Source: Flavobacterium sp.
GTDB lineage: Bacteria; Bacteroidota; Bacteroidia; Flavobacteriales; Flavobacteriaceae
Direction of reading: 5' to 3'
DNA: 64,000 nt
Assembly: GCA_023259675.1 (NCBI GenBank)
Contig: JALRGT010000001.1
Coordinates: 124,001 to 188,000 of the forward strand
The notes under the pieces were generated by a model, which was given only the letters and a program-made list of their open reading frames with translations, made no database searches and was not told the DNA's origin. Shown one piece after another: positions 37,301-45,964 of this stretch; the stretch's first letter is position 1; each line of letters opens with the position of its first letter. A program made the position numbers and the translations under genes.

Positions 37301-37416
37301 ATGGGTAATCCGTTCTCGTCAATAACTTTTCCGTTTATGGACACCTCTTGTGCTTGTCCATAAACCGAGAATAGTGTAGCGAAAAAACAAAAGATAATTA
37401 ATTTTGTAAATTTCAT
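34366..37416 (-). CDS. susC: SusC/RagA TonB-linked outer-membrane transporter
   Basis: The 1016-residue protein has a signal peptide, a carboxypeptidase-regulatory-like domain (INGKVIDENGLPIPGASILIKGT), then a plug (VTGAVSMIDSKTLDVLKPVKIEQALQGTVSGV, IRGIATNGDASPLVIIDGYIG) and a large beta barrel ending in LLGLNINF. It imports oligosaccharides across the outer membrane with TonB energy. It opens the PUL unit that continues with susD, two binding lipoproteins and GH16. Its leader of 200-300 bases contains a hairpin terminator and a 24-base element shared with the second PUL unit. Confidence 0.96.
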   Translation of the reverse strand: MKFTKLIIFCFFATLFSVYGQAQEVSINGKVIDENGLPIPGASILIKGTRNATTTDFDGSYQIKAASGGSLVFSYVGYTSITEPINGRKSIDVKLSTTSQVLQEVLVIGYGSQKKREVTGAVSMIDSKTLDVLKPVKIEQALQGTVSGVNVTTTSGSPGAGLDIRIRGIATNGDASPLVIIDGYIGELGLLNPNDVETITVLKDAQAAIYGSAAANGVILVTTKTGKKNTKGKISFNTYTGFQETAKTLKTLNATQYALLLNESYANGGKALPYPNVNNVEKSTDWQRKVLERNVPISSHDLTFSGGSDKITYSVSGSHLDQEGIIGGNKSGFLRNTARVSLGADVSDKLKLKSNVIYTYFNRRSLLENGNASVLLNAVNAPSNLAPYDVDGNFTLFPGGTLGNEMINPLAQIENTYNNYNFKQISGNFGLDYNLFKGFVLSSSMGFKSSNSEAKTFAKIVDYGSGKVFNVTRSSVSQNAVNDNNYSFDIYGTYTKTIAENHKISAMVGNTIYKEYGNGLFATGYDVPNNSWDFADIALTKGAPPEGINPVGSYNYDERRLSYFSRVQYDFKGKYLLSGMYRRDSSTRFGPGNKVGYFPSVTAGWVVSDEDFFGESNIINFMKLRGSYGIVGNDRIPNNGYISQLSGEATYVFDGGLVNGVATGQVPNENLKWEQAKKFDVGLDMNLFNNKINIVADYFVDTRVDLLIPGIPVSGILGTGAPGAASPTINAGTVKNEGVEFSINYKNKFSDNFNMSLGYNVTVLKNNVTEINGTNFLEGGVFGIGQPAPSRMEVGHSIGYFYGLKTDGIFQNQDEVDAHPSQVEVGANASPGDIRYVDVNGDGKISFDDRTDIGNPIPSATMGFNMQLNYKSLDFSLYTFASVGNDMVRNYESISDDANRLTYVLDRWTGEGTSNMVPRVTTAGTSNRVFSDYFVEDASYFRIQSMQLGYTLNSNFTEKASISKLRLYMGVNNLYTFSKYKGYDPGASSGAPIGGGIDDGFYPIPRTYLLGLNINF

Positions 37417-37596
37417 TTTTCTAAAATTTTGGTTAGTTAGTAATTTTTATGAATTATAAAATTATCAGAAGACTCTAAACAAAACCCAAAAACAACCACA
37501 ACAAAAAATATACATCGTAAAGAAAATGCCATTAAATTCATTATAACCTAAAAAAAATAGGAAAACACTAATAAAATGACGATACTTATTTATGCT

Positions 37597-37637
37597 AAAA
37601 AAAGAAAAAAACCACAACATTTTTTTGGATGTTGTGG
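37597..37637 (-). terminator. Terminator-like hairpin in the susC leader (possible attenuator)
   Basis: Read in the direction of susC, CCACAACAT (37637-37629) pairs perfectly with ATGTTGTGG (37620-37612) and is followed by TTTTTTTC and TTTTTTT. It is a textbook intrinsic terminator about 180 bases before the susC start codon, so transcription begun upstream would stop unless antitermination occurs. Confidence 0.75.
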
Positions 37638-37652
37638 TGATGTATAGTTTTT
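37629..37652 (-). promoter_or_regulatory. 24-base PUL element, copy upstream of susC
   Basis: On the minus strand the element reads AAAAACTATACATC then ACCACAACAT. The identical 24 bases occur at 46368-46391 in front of the second PUL unit, same orientation. The last 9 bases also form the 5' arm of the leader hairpin here but not at the second site. Confidence 0.75.
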
Positions 37653-37729
37653 TAGTTGTCATAATTACATCCCAAAACAGTAAGGGAATATGCAATAACA
37701 CTTTATTTCTGCAATAAATTCATTTTATA

Positions 37730-37761
37730 CAAACGATAACATTTTATTTGTCCAATACAAA
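37730..37761 (-). promoter_or_regulatory. Candidate susC promoter
   Basis: On the minus strand TTTG is followed after 19 bases by TATCGTTTG (37738-37730), a -7 element with one extra base. It would give a leader of about 310 bases that includes the 24-base element and the hairpin. Confidence 0.35.
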
Positions 37762-38444
37762 CAGAAATAACAAACCAAAAATCCCTTAATTTGGAGAAAA
37801 GTTTAAAACATAATAAAGAAGAAAGTAAATTTTGCTCAAAATAATTGTATTTTTCTTCTATGCCACAACCTGCGTCTTTAGTTATTACTTCAAATTCTTA
37901 GGGTGTCTCTTTTCCGAAGTTTTATTCCAAATTGTTAAGTGGATTTCAAAGTTTTAGTGCTAGTTTGTTTTTTGATGAAACTCATATAATATACAAGAAT
38001 TAGATTTTGGTTGCTATTTGTGTTATAGTTTAGTAGGAGTTGCCTGTTTTGTAGATAATCTCCTTCAATCTGCATAAAAACACTACAATATCTGTTGTGC
38101 TACAGCTTGTCACCTACTCCAAAAACAGCTTCCTGCTGTTCGTTTTTTTCTCTATTGCCTATAAAATTGTTTTGAAGCTGTGTAATTTAGTTTGAAGATT
38201 TTTTCAAAAACATTACTACTATTGGTAAATATAATCATAGATATTAACCTCCTATAGTTGACTCCCAATGGGAAAATTTCTATTATACAGGATATTTCTT
38301 TGAAATTAAATCATCAAACGAATAAGGCAAAAGGTTCATTTGGTGTAGTTTTAAGGCGTAAATTTCAAAAATAAACACCTAAAAATAAACACCTAAAAAT
38401 CAACAATTAAAACAGGTAACAACTAATGCGATCTAAATAGAAAA
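37762..38444. other. Gene-free stretch between the two PUL units
   Basis: I see no protein-like frame, tRNA or mobile element. It holds a short direct duplication (AATAAACACCTAAAA twice near 38370) and small dyads (ACAGCTTCCTGCTGT near 38124). It is more than the spacing needed for a promoter and could be a decayed gene or an unrecognised RNA. Confidence 0.4.
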
Positions 38445-38445
38445 C

Positions 38446-38476
38446 ACAAAAAAACCGCCTCAAGTTGAGACGGTTT
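38446..38476 (-). terminator. Terminator of the second PUL unit
   Basis: On the minus strand AAACCG and CGGTTT close a stem with CTC/GAG inside and a short loop, followed by TTTTTTTGTG. It lies about 80 bases after the end of the last lipoprotein gene. Confidence 0.8.
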
Positions 38477-38558
38477 CTTTTAAAATAATATATATCAATA
38501 TTTTAAATAACAAACTAACGGCAAATTAATCGATACCGTTAGCCTGTTATAAAGAATA

Positions 38559-40409
38559 CTATGGATTTATTATTACAGAAACGTTATCCAAATACAAGGT
38601 TGAACTACAACCGGCCACACCACCACATATAGCTCCAAACTGTAAAGTAATTCCACCACTCACATCACCGGCACCTACAGTAAAAGTTGTCGTAAAAGTT
38701 TGCCAAGTAGCCGTAGGCGTTACCGAAAATATTTCCGTTTGATTTACACCATTGGCGGCTTCAACAAAAGATCGCATATCATAAGCACCACTCTCACCTG
38801 TTAATGCTCCTCTATAATCAAAGGTAACTTTTACCTTGTCTCCTACTGAAATTGTTCCGGCTCCCTTTCTTTCTTGCTTAAGAGTTGGATTCAATCCAGA
38901 AGGACTCGCGAAAATTTTGGCAGACCAGGTTCCCGTTTTACTTTGTGTATTATCGGCAATAATGGTACCTCCATTTGTATAGACCGCCCAACCTGATAAG
39001 TCACCTGTTTCAAAGCCACCATTTACGGCTATCTCACCTGCAGCAGTTCCACCGCCACCGCCACCAGTTCCAGTACGCTCATATACTTTAAGATCATCAA
39101 AATAATAAGTATCTGTATTGTTTCCATTCAAATCGAAGAATATAACAATCTTATTAAATTTATTAGTGTTTGTGCTTGCAAATGGGAATGTAAGTTCTTC
39201 CCAAGCATTTGTTTTGGTTGTTGAAACTTCAAGTTCGGAGTTATTACCTGCATTTCCTATTTCTTCCAGTTTGATTCTAACTTTAAAACCAGCTTTGGCA
39301 GAATACACTTTTATTTTTAAACCTGCATTTGCAGTAAAATCCAATTTAGCATCTAAATTGTATTGTGTATTGTCCCAAGGATTAGCTCCTAATTTTACAA
39401 TTTTACCAACATAACAGGAACTATTCAAAGCGTTATTCGAATCAGGATTTGCCACCCAACTAAAATTGGCTCCATCATTAATGAAATTTGCTGTCGGGTC
39501 TGTTTTGAATGTCATGTTTAAACTTGCTGCACTATAGGACTCCACTGTTTCCGCTGTACAAGAAGTTGTACCGCCACCGCCACCTGTACCTGCATAAACT
39601 TTAAGATCATCAAAATAGTAAGTATCTGTATTGTTTCCATTCAAATCAAAAAACATTACAATTTTGTCATATTTATTGGTTTCTGAACTTGCAAAAGGAA
39701 AACTTAATTCTTCCCATTCATTCGTTTTAGTTGTTGTAACTTCTAGCTCTGTATTTATTCCTGCATTTGTTTTATCTTCCAGTTTTATTCTTACTTTAAA
39801 TCCTGATTTGGCTGAATACACTTTTATTTTTAAACCTGCATTGGCTGTAAAATCTAATTTAGCATCTAAATTATATTGCGTATTGTCCCAAGGATTAGCC
39901 CCTAATTTTACAATTTTCCCTACATAGCAGGAACTGTTTATATCATTATCAGCATCTGGGTTTGAAACCCAACTAAAATTGGCTCCATCATTTATGAAAT
40001 TTGCTGTTGGGTCTGTATTAAATGTCATGTTTAAACTTGCTGCATTATACGACTCTACTGTTTCTACAGTACAGGTACTGATGCCATCTATCGTGATTAC
40101 ATCCTGATAACTTGCAGTGGCTCCAGCTACATTTTTGATTTCTAAAGTCACCGTATAAGTACCATTGGGATAGGACTTTACAGGATTGATTTCGGTTGAA
40201 GTTGTTCCGTCGTCAAAAGTCCATAAATAATGGCGTACTTCTGAAGAAGTATTTATAAAGCTTACCGTGCCGGTTTCTTGATTAATAGTATGTGTGAATC
40301 CTGCGGTAATTTCAGGTAAATAATCATCGTTATTTTCACATCCAGCAAATGATATTGTTAAGATCAGAATCGTAATAATGGCCTTTACATTGTTAAGTAA
40401 TTGTTTCAT
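38559..40409 (-). CDS. Multi-module carbohydrate-binding lipoprotein with internal duplication
   Basis: The 616-residue lipoprotein (Cys24) has a PKD domain (about 32-108; YLWTFDDGTTSTEINPVKSYPNG). Two near-identical beta-sandwich modules follow (113-272 and 284-443), joined by Gly-rich linkers, then a C-terminal CBM-like jelly roll (about 462-616; GGFETGDLSGWAVYTNGG, LYLDNVSVIINP). There is no catalytic motif, so it probably holds glucan at the surface. It is the last gene of the second unit, 26 bases after GH16. The C-terminal module resembles CBM4/CBM9-type domains. Confidence 0.82.
   Translation of the reverse strand: MKQLLNNVKAIITILILTISFAGCENNDDYLPEITAGFTHTINQETGTVSFINTSSEVRHYLWTFDDGTTSTEINPVKSYPNGTYTVTLEIKNVAGATASYQDVITIDGISTCTVETVESYNAASLNMTFNTDPTANFINDGANFSWVSNPDADNDINSSCYVGKIVKLGANPWDNTQYNLDAKLDFTANAGLKIKVYSAKSGFKVRIKLEDKTNAGINTELEVTTTKTNEWEELSFPFASSETNKYDKIVMFFDLNGNNTDTYYFDDLKVYAGTGGGGGTTSCTAETVESYSAASLNMTFKTDPTANFINDGANFSWVANPDSNNALNSSCYVGKIVKLGANPWDNTQYNLDAKLDFTANAGLKIKVYSAKAGFKVRIKLEEIGNAGNNSELEVSTTKTNAWEELTFPFASTNTNKFNKIVIFFDLNGNNTDTYYFDDLKVYERTGTGGGGGGTAAGEIAVNGGFETGDLSGWAVYTNGGTIIADNTQSKTGTWSAKIFASPSGLNPTLKQERKGAGTISVGDKVKVTFDYRGALTGESGAYDMRSFVEAANGVNQTEIFSVTPTATWQTFTTTFTVGAGDVSGGITLQFGAICGGVAGCSSTLYLDNVSVIINP
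39081..40073 (-). repeat. Tandem 513-base intragenic duplication
   Basis: Segments 39594-40073 and 39081-39560 encode the two almost identical modules (both include GANPWDNTQYNLDAKLDFTA). The offset is 513 bases, 171 codons. The DNA itself remains similar over long runs, so the duplication is fairly recent or kept homogeneous. Confidence 0.9.
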
Positions 40410-40435
40410 AATTATATGATTTATAAGTTTTTAAT

Positions 40436-41389
40436 CTAATAGTGTTTGTATACTCTTACGTAATCCACCAACATGGTTTGAGGAAATACGGTTTCGCTAT
40501 TTGGAGCTCCAACAAAATTGCCTCCAACAGCTAGGTTAATAATAATGTAGAATGGTTTGTCAAAAGCCCATTTGTTCCATCCTGCTTTTAATTCAGCACA
40601 TCTTTCTTCTGATAATCCATTACATAAATCTATTGGCGGAGCACTTGTTGGTAAGTCCTCTGGAGTTATTTGATTATATAAAACATCATCTATATAGTAA
40701 TTGATATACTCTGGTCCCCACTCAATGCCAAAAATGTGAAAATCGGTATCAAAGCGATCATTCAATAAGCTATAGCTTTTTGAAATTGATGTTTCTCCAG
40801 AATATCCCAATCCATGAACAGTTCCAAGTACGGTTGTTGGGTTTTGACCTCGAAATTCCATGATATCAATTTCACCACAATTCGGCCAACCTACTTCCTC
40901 AGAATCCGCACCTAATAGCCAAAATGCAGGCCATATCCCTTGCCCATAAGGCAGTCTGATGCGTGCTTCAAAACGACCATATTTTTGTGTAAATAATCCT
41001 TTGGTCAATAACCTCGACGAAGTATAGGAAGCTCCTTCATAAGATTCTTTTTTAGCTGTTATGAGTAAATAACCGTTCTCAACTTTTACATTTTCGGTAC
41101 GACTTGTGTAATACTGAAGTTCATTGTTTCCCCAGCCATCATTACCCCTTCCGATGTCATAACCCCAAATTGTATTATCGGGTGCGCCATCTATATCAAA
41201 CTCATCGTGCATCACCAGTTCGGTGAAATTAGCCACTGTTTGAGTTTCACTGGTCGAACAGCTCAAAATTGTACACATAAAGACAAGTGTCAAAAAGCTC
41301 CTCATCCCTGTCATCGCGTAGCTTTTTTTATTTAAATAGCCAGCAAGTATACTTTTGATTTTTATTTTAAATTGGTTTATTATATCCAT
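40436..41389 (-). CDS. GH16 endo-beta-glucanase lipoprotein (second copy)
   Basis: The 317-residue lipoprotein has a lipobox ending at Cys44 (TILSCSTSE) and a single GH16 domain: DEFDIDGAPDNTIWGYDIG, LQYYTSRTENVKVENG, and catalytic EIDIME (173-178). It lacks the PKD domain of the GH16 at 29161 but is otherwise laminarinase-like. The listed start gives a long n-region; ATGs at 41314 or 41305 (MTGMRSFLTL) would give a more usual lipoprotein signal. It sits between two binding lipoproteins in the second unit. Confidence 0.92.
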   Translation of the reverse strand: MDIINQFKIKIKSILAGYLNKKSYAMTGMRSFLTLVFMCTILSCSTSETQTVANFTELVMHDEFDIDGAPDNTIWGYDIGRGNDGWGNNELQYYTSRTENVKVENGYLLITAKKESYEGASYTSSRLLTKGLFTQKYGRFEARIRLPYGQGIWPAFWLLGADSEEVGWPNCGEIDIMEFRGQNPTTVLGTVHGLGYSGETSISKSYSLLNDRFDTDFHIFGIEWGPEYINYYIDDVLYNQITPEDLPTSAPPIDLCNGLSEERCAELKAGWNKWAFDKPFYIIINLAVGGNFVGAPNSETVFPQTMLVDYVRVYKHY

Positions 41390-41423
41390 CTTTTATTTTT
41401 TTAAAATTCATTAAAAGCAACTA

Positions 41424-42830
41424 CTATTTATGAAAATAGATGTTATCAACTAGTATATTTTTGATGGTTGCATCACTTACCAATACTACTTGTGCTAAAT
41501 TTGCTTTGGTTGTTAATCCTGAAAAACTAGTAAGCGGTACGTCAATACTAACCCAACTTCCTGCTATCAAAGTGGTGCTTGTGTATTTTATTTCTCCAGC
41601 AGTATCATCACTGCCACCAAAAGTGTTATCAGCTCCAATATCCTGTAGCTTGACCGTTACAAATCCGCCGGCTGGTATCGCATCAATCACCTGAATATCA
41701 ATATGAAAATGAGTCATTTGAGAAATATCAATTGTAGGTTTCGTAAATTGAATCCCTACAAAATTTAAATTAGTATATTTAATAATATCGTCACCGTTAA
41801 TATTAATATCGTCTGAACCTAGCGTAGTCGAAAATTCCCAATACCCATTATAATACTCAACTGGTCTATTTGTATATGGATTACTAAAAATAGAAATCAC
41901 ATTAGCGGCAGAAAGTGTAGGTACAGGCGCTAGAGTAAATTTCCCTATCGAATTGATGGTCAATGATCCTTTTGCCGCCACATTACCCAAAGTAGCCGTA
42001 ATCTTGGCCGTTCCAGCTCCTACGACCGAAACAATACCCAACTCACTTACCCTTGCAACCTCAACATCTGAAGATTTAAATGTAAAATAACTTGGAGCAG
42101 CAGTTACAGTTTGATTGATTCCCGAAGCTGTATTAAATGTTTGTGTCAGATCCGTTAGTGTTAATCCTAAGCCTATAAAACTTTGTTCAACTAGATCAAC
42201 ACCATTCAAAATGGATGGTCTCGGCTGAGCAATGGTACCTAATTTTTCGAATTTTAATTCATCAATCCAAAAAGTATAGCCGTTACCATTTTCTGGTCCT
42301 TCAGCATACCAAAACATGCCTTTTTCAGCTATTAACTTAGTCGCATCAGGAATTGGAATTATATATTTTTTCCAATTTGTTGTTAACTGTACATTAAGCA
42401 TGCTAACACCAAACTTTTTCTCAGTATCACTACTGATTCCAAAACCAATTTCATTTATTTTACCAGGTTGCGTTGCTTTAGCCCAAAAAGTTAATGCATC
42501 ATAACCCGTTAAATCACGTTCACTTGTTAAACGAAAAATAGCTCCAGCGAAAGCTCCATCTGGGTCTCCCTCATTTGGCACATCAAATCGCATGGATGCT
42601 TCACCTTTATAACTTTCTTTAGCATCCACTGTAAAGGCATCCATTTTAGTTCCACTAAATGGAAAGTAGTTTAATCCCCCACTAAAACCGTCTATAAAAA
42701 CTTCTGCAGTATTTGGAAAAGTGGCAAATGCTACATCATCTGAAATTTCTCTTTCACAGCTTAGTGTCGCAAAAAAAAGTATTCCCAAAATGAAGCTATT
42801 TTTTAAATAAATAAATTTTATCTTTTTCAT
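41424..42830 (-). CDS. Glycan-binding lipoprotein with CBM11-like, Big_2 and shared modules
   Basis: The 468-residue lipoprotein (Cys25) has an N-terminal CBM11-like jelly roll (about 30-195; SYKGEASMRFDVPNEG, YDALTFWAKATQPGK, YTFWIDELKFEKLG). A bacterial Ig-like Big_2 domain follows (about 215-295; VARVSELGIVSVVGAGTAKITATLG), then a module (about 310-468; ISIFSNPYTNRPVEYYNGYW to LVDNIYFHK) homologous to one in the protein at 31221. It probably binds beta-glucan. It starts 11 bases after the glycosidase gene. Confidence 0.82.
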   Translation of the reverse strand: MKKIKFIYLKNSFILGILFFATLSCEREISDDVAFATFPNTAEVFIDGFSGGLNYFPFSGTKMDAFTVDAKESYKGEASMRFDVPNEGDPDGAFAGAIFRLTSERDLTGYDALTFWAKATQPGKINEIGFGISSDTEKKFGVSMLNVQLTTNWKKYIIPIPDATKLIAEKGMFWYAEGPENGNGYTFWIDELKFEKLGTIAQPRPSILNGVDLVEQSFIGLGLTLTDLTQTFNTASGINQTVTAAPSYFTFKSSDVEVARVSELGIVSVVGAGTAKITATLGNVAAKGSLTINSIGKFTLAPVPTLSAANVISIFSNPYTNRPVEYYNGYWEFSTTLGSDDININGDDIIKYTNLNFVGIQFTKPTIDISQMTHFHIDIQVIDAIPAGGFVTVKLQDIGADNTFGGSDDTAGEIKYTSTTLIAGSWVSIDVPLTSFSGLTTKANLAQVVLVSDATIKNILVDNIYFHK

Positions 42831-42841
42831 TTTTCTATTTT

Positions 42842-45800
42842 TTATTTTCCAATATTAATATGTACATAGGTTCTAACTTCCCATTCGTTTCCGTTACCAA
42901 ATCCTACTGGACTTATAATCGGTGAAGTGGCATAAGGAAGCGTTGCATTTGGTGAATACCGTGGTGAATATTGATCTAGTGAACGCCAAGTACCACGAAT
43001 TCCCACCTGTGTATTCGGCAAAATAAACCAATCCGGTTTTCCGACTGTAGTAGATAAATCTAACATTAACTGAACGGGATAGGTAAGGTTGAAATCACGG
43101 TGATAATCAAAAGGTCCCCAATCATTAATTTTAAAAGAGTGAATCAGTTTAATTTTATTATAAATTAATCGAATATCACCACCCATCCGTTCTATTAATC
43201 GTGCATCGCTACCATTTGATTGTGCATTACCAAAATATAAGTTAGTAATAAATCCAATATCCGAACTTACCTTAGACACAATACGTGAATTTACTTCCCA
43301 TAAGTCATGGGCAGGCGCAGCATTTGGAAATGCAAATGAAGTTCTATTACTCAAAAATCCTATCGCAGCATCTTGAGCTGTTGGTAGGTGACGATAAACA
43401 AAACCTAGATTAAAAGCAAATTTGGCATCTTCAGCTCTGTCATTATCCCACTCATACATCCAAGTGGCCGGTGTTGGATCATAGGTTAATAAAAGCTCCC
43501 CAGCAACGGTTTCTCTATTTCCTCTTACCGCGAACGGATCATCTTGAATATTCCTAAGTCTTCCGGGGGCTTGAACATCATTGGGCATAGCCGCAACAAT
43601 AGGTTTCTGCCATAAGAAGTTAGGTGCTATTTGAAAATTACCTACTCCAACTGTGAAACCGGTGAGTACGTTCGTTTGATTACCACTACCGCTATCCTTC
43701 AATTTCCATCCTGTAAACGTTTTGGTGTTGTCTGCGCCACCATTTGCCACAAGACCCATAGCAGCTGCCTGTCCGTACCAGTTGAACGCTCCTTTAGAGA
43801 AGGTAAATTTCACTTTTCCTCCCCAATTGTCCATGGAATTAACTTCATCCGTATAAATGATATAATTCCCTGAGGTTCCTTCCGTAATCTGAAAAGTTCT
43901 TCCGTTTAAAGGTTGACCTCCCCAAATACCACCAACTTCAACCCCTACAGGACCTAGTTGGGTTTTGGTATGAAAAGTAACTCTACGAGTTTTGGGAAGT
44001 GGAATAGCACCCGAAGTAACCGCGGCAGCTGCATCGGCTATATCTTCATGATAAATACCTGTAAGATCAAACCTTCCAATTTTTTTACTGTATTTCAATA
44101 GTACCGCTGGATTCGCTCCCCACCAAAGTTGAGGTCCAAATGCCGCTTTAAAGCCATTAAGTTCTTTTTTACCATCTACCTCAAATCCGAGTATTTCTCC
44201 ATTGTAAATATCAAGATTAGGCCCGTAATTTGCTTCCGGATACAATCCGAAAAAATCACCTTCATAACCCCAATGGTAATGTCCTTTTCGATAGAATCCT
44301 CTCAAGTCAAATTCTTTTGCATTCCATTCGAATTCGGCATTGTAAACTTGCACCCGATTTAAATCCGTCAGTTCTAAATTCCCTGTTTCGGTATTTACTG
44401 TTTTTGAACGTCCTCTATTCTCATAGAAAATTTCATCAATTGGGTTTTCTGCCACATTTCCAAGAACGCTCAAATTGACATTGGCTCTCATGTTGGACGT
44501 TGGTCTTCCTTCTACTCCAAAATAATAGGATTCCATATGGTCAAAACCTAACTTATTAGGATAAGTAGTTGTTTCGGTATCTTCGTTTTTTGGTGTTGTA
44601 ATCAAACTACCACCAGTATTGAATGTTGTAAATTCAGCTCTAAGGTTACTAATACTTAACTTCTGATTGGTTCCACTTGTTAAAGCCGCTTTATCACCTC
44701 GCGCCCTAAGGACTGCATCTATCAATGAAATATTTGAAAAAGCATTATCAACATATTCCAAAGAAGCGCCTTCTGCAAAAGGATTAATATTATGGGCTTC
44801 TTTTAGTACGTAATAAGCAGCACGAGGATACAAATCATAAAGACCACGAGAATCTGTCGGACCTTTGGCACAAATTCCAAACCACTCCTCATTCATGTTA
44901 TTGTCGTTTCCTTGTAAATCCAAAGGATAGCCACCATTAGACCATGACGCATTATTATCGTGAATGTCTAAATTTTTGGTTTGTCCATATTTCCACCAAC
45001 CATCGCTAAATTGAAAGGTGAAACCTCCTATGGAATTTCCCGCTTTTCCTAAACCGGCAGCATTCTCATAAATTTCTTTCCAATTCCCAACCAAATAATA
45101 GGCTTGGGATTTTTGATCCTCACTATTATTGATTGCATTGAATGCATCTGCACCAAACTCCGTAAACAGAATAGGTTTATTCAATTCCTCTTTTACTTTT
45201 TGAAAAGCATCACCAAAAGTAACTCCGCGATACACATTTGTTCCCAATATATCAATGGCAGGACATTCTTTTTTAATGATATCCAAGAATTGCAAATCAC
45301 CATTACAAATAGCTATGGGATGCGATTTGTCGATTTGTTTCATTTCTACAACGGCTGCATTGAAAAGCTTATACATCGCATGGGCTCTTATTGTAGATTT
45401 TCTATCTTCTAGTGGAATATCTTCTGTTTCTGAACCACTCCAAAATAGGCCGTAATTGTTTTCGTTCCCAAGTAAGAACAATAAAACACCTGGCGTATTT
45501 TTATACTGGCTAGCCATTGTTTTTGCATCTTCCAACAATATTTTTTGTGTAGCTGGATTAGAGTAATCTGTATTGGCTACCCAAGCACCGTTAACCGTTA
45601 AACCATACCTCCCAAAGGAATGATTCAGCATCGTATAGATACCATAATTTTCATAGATGTATTTAATCCATTTTGCGGGTACTCCAGTGTATTGCCTAAT
45701 TACATTGACACCCATGTTTTTCAACAAACCCATTTCTGCATCAAGTGCCGCTTTAATCACATCGTCGGATTGTTTCCATAAGCTGTAGTTATAATTAGTG

Positions 45801-45964
45801 CCTATTGGAAAATAATCCCAGTTCATACCGTTGATCATAAAATCTTTTCCATCGACGACTAATTTCATTCCTTTGTCATTGCTAACAACTGACACTTTAT
45901 TCGATTGTGAAAAAATGGTTGTTGTCAACAAAAAAAATATTAATCTTAGAATATTGTTTTTCAT
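42842..45964 (-). CDS. Clan GH-A-like glycosidase fused to a putative outer-membrane barrel
   Basis: The 1040-residue protein has an SPI signal (cleavage after IFSQ) and an N-terminal TIM-barrel glycosidase of clan GH-A type. LLFLLGNENNYG places the acid/base Glu168 after strand 4, and ILFTEFGAD the nucleophile Glu269 after strand 7. From about residue 430 the chain changes to alternating aromatic beta strands (FDLRGFYRKGHYHWGYEGDF, FGPQLWWGANPAVLLKYSKK) and ends WEVRTYVHINIGK, as in outer-membrane barrels. No lipobox is present. It may be anchored by its own barrel. It opens the second PUL unit. The GH family is not certain (GH2/GH5-related). Confidence 0.8.
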   Translation of the reverse strand: MKNNILRLIFFLLTTTIFSQSNKVSVVSNDKGMKLVVDGKDFMINGMNWDYFPIGTNYNYSLWKQSDDVIKAALDAEMGLLKNMGVNVIRQYTGVPAKWIKYIYENYGIYTMLNHSFGRYGLTVNGAWVANTDYSNPATQKILLEDAKTMASQYKNTPGVLLFLLGNENNYGLFWSGSETEDIPLEDRKSTIRAHAMYKLFNAAVVEMKQIDKSHPIAICNGDLQFLDIIKKECPAIDILGTNVYRGVTFGDAFQKVKEELNKPILFTEFGADAFNAINNSEDQKSQAYYLVGNWKEIYENAAGLGKAGNSIGGFTFQFSDGWWKYGQTKNLDIHDNNASWSNGGYPLDLQGNDNNMNEEWFGICAKGPTDSRGLYDLYPRAAYYVLKEAHNINPFAEGASLEYVDNAFSNISLIDAVLRARGDKAALTSGTNQKLSISNLRAEFTTFNTGGSLITTPKNEDTETTTYPNKLGFDHMESYYFGVEGRPTSNMRANVNLSVLGNVAENPIDEIFYENRGRSKTVNTETGNLELTDLNRVQVYNAEFEWNAKEFDLRGFYRKGHYHWGYEGDFFGLYPEANYGPNLDIYNGEILGFEVDGKKELNGFKAAFGPQLWWGANPAVLLKYSKKIGRFDLTGIYHEDIADAAAAVTSGAIPLPKTRRVTFHTKTQLGPVGVEVGGIWGGQPLNGRTFQITEGTSGNYIIYTDEVNSMDNWGGKVKFTFSKGAFNWYGQAAAMGLVANGGADNTKTFTGWKLKDSGSGNQTNVLTGFTVGVGNFQIAPNFLWQKPIVAAMPNDVQAPGRLRNIQDDPFAVRGNRETVAGELLLTYDPTPATWMYEWDNDRAEDAKFAFNLGFVYRHLPTAQDAAIGFLSNRTSFAFPNAAPAHDLWEVNSRIVSKVSSDIGFITNLYFGNAQSNGSDARLIERMGGDIRLIYNKIKLIHSFKINDWGPFDYHRDFNLTYPVQLMLDLSTTVGKPDWFILPNTQVGIRGTWRSLDQYSPRYSPNATLPYATSPIISPVGFGNGNEWEVRTYVHINIGK

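Noticed and set aside
37465..37701. A 78-codon minus-strand frame upstream of susC
   Set aside because: It spans the terminator hairpin and its T tract, is dominated by Phe and Ile from A/T runs, and looks like leader DNA; only its first residues are discussed as a possible leader peptide.
39118..39927. Two similar plus-strand frames of 98 codons
   Set aside because: They are antisense shadows of the duplicated module in the lipoprotein gene at 38559.
43631..45455. Several plus-strand frames of 66-102 codons opposite the glycosidase-barrel gene
   Set aside because: They lie antisense to a long, well-supported coding frame and lack signals of their own.
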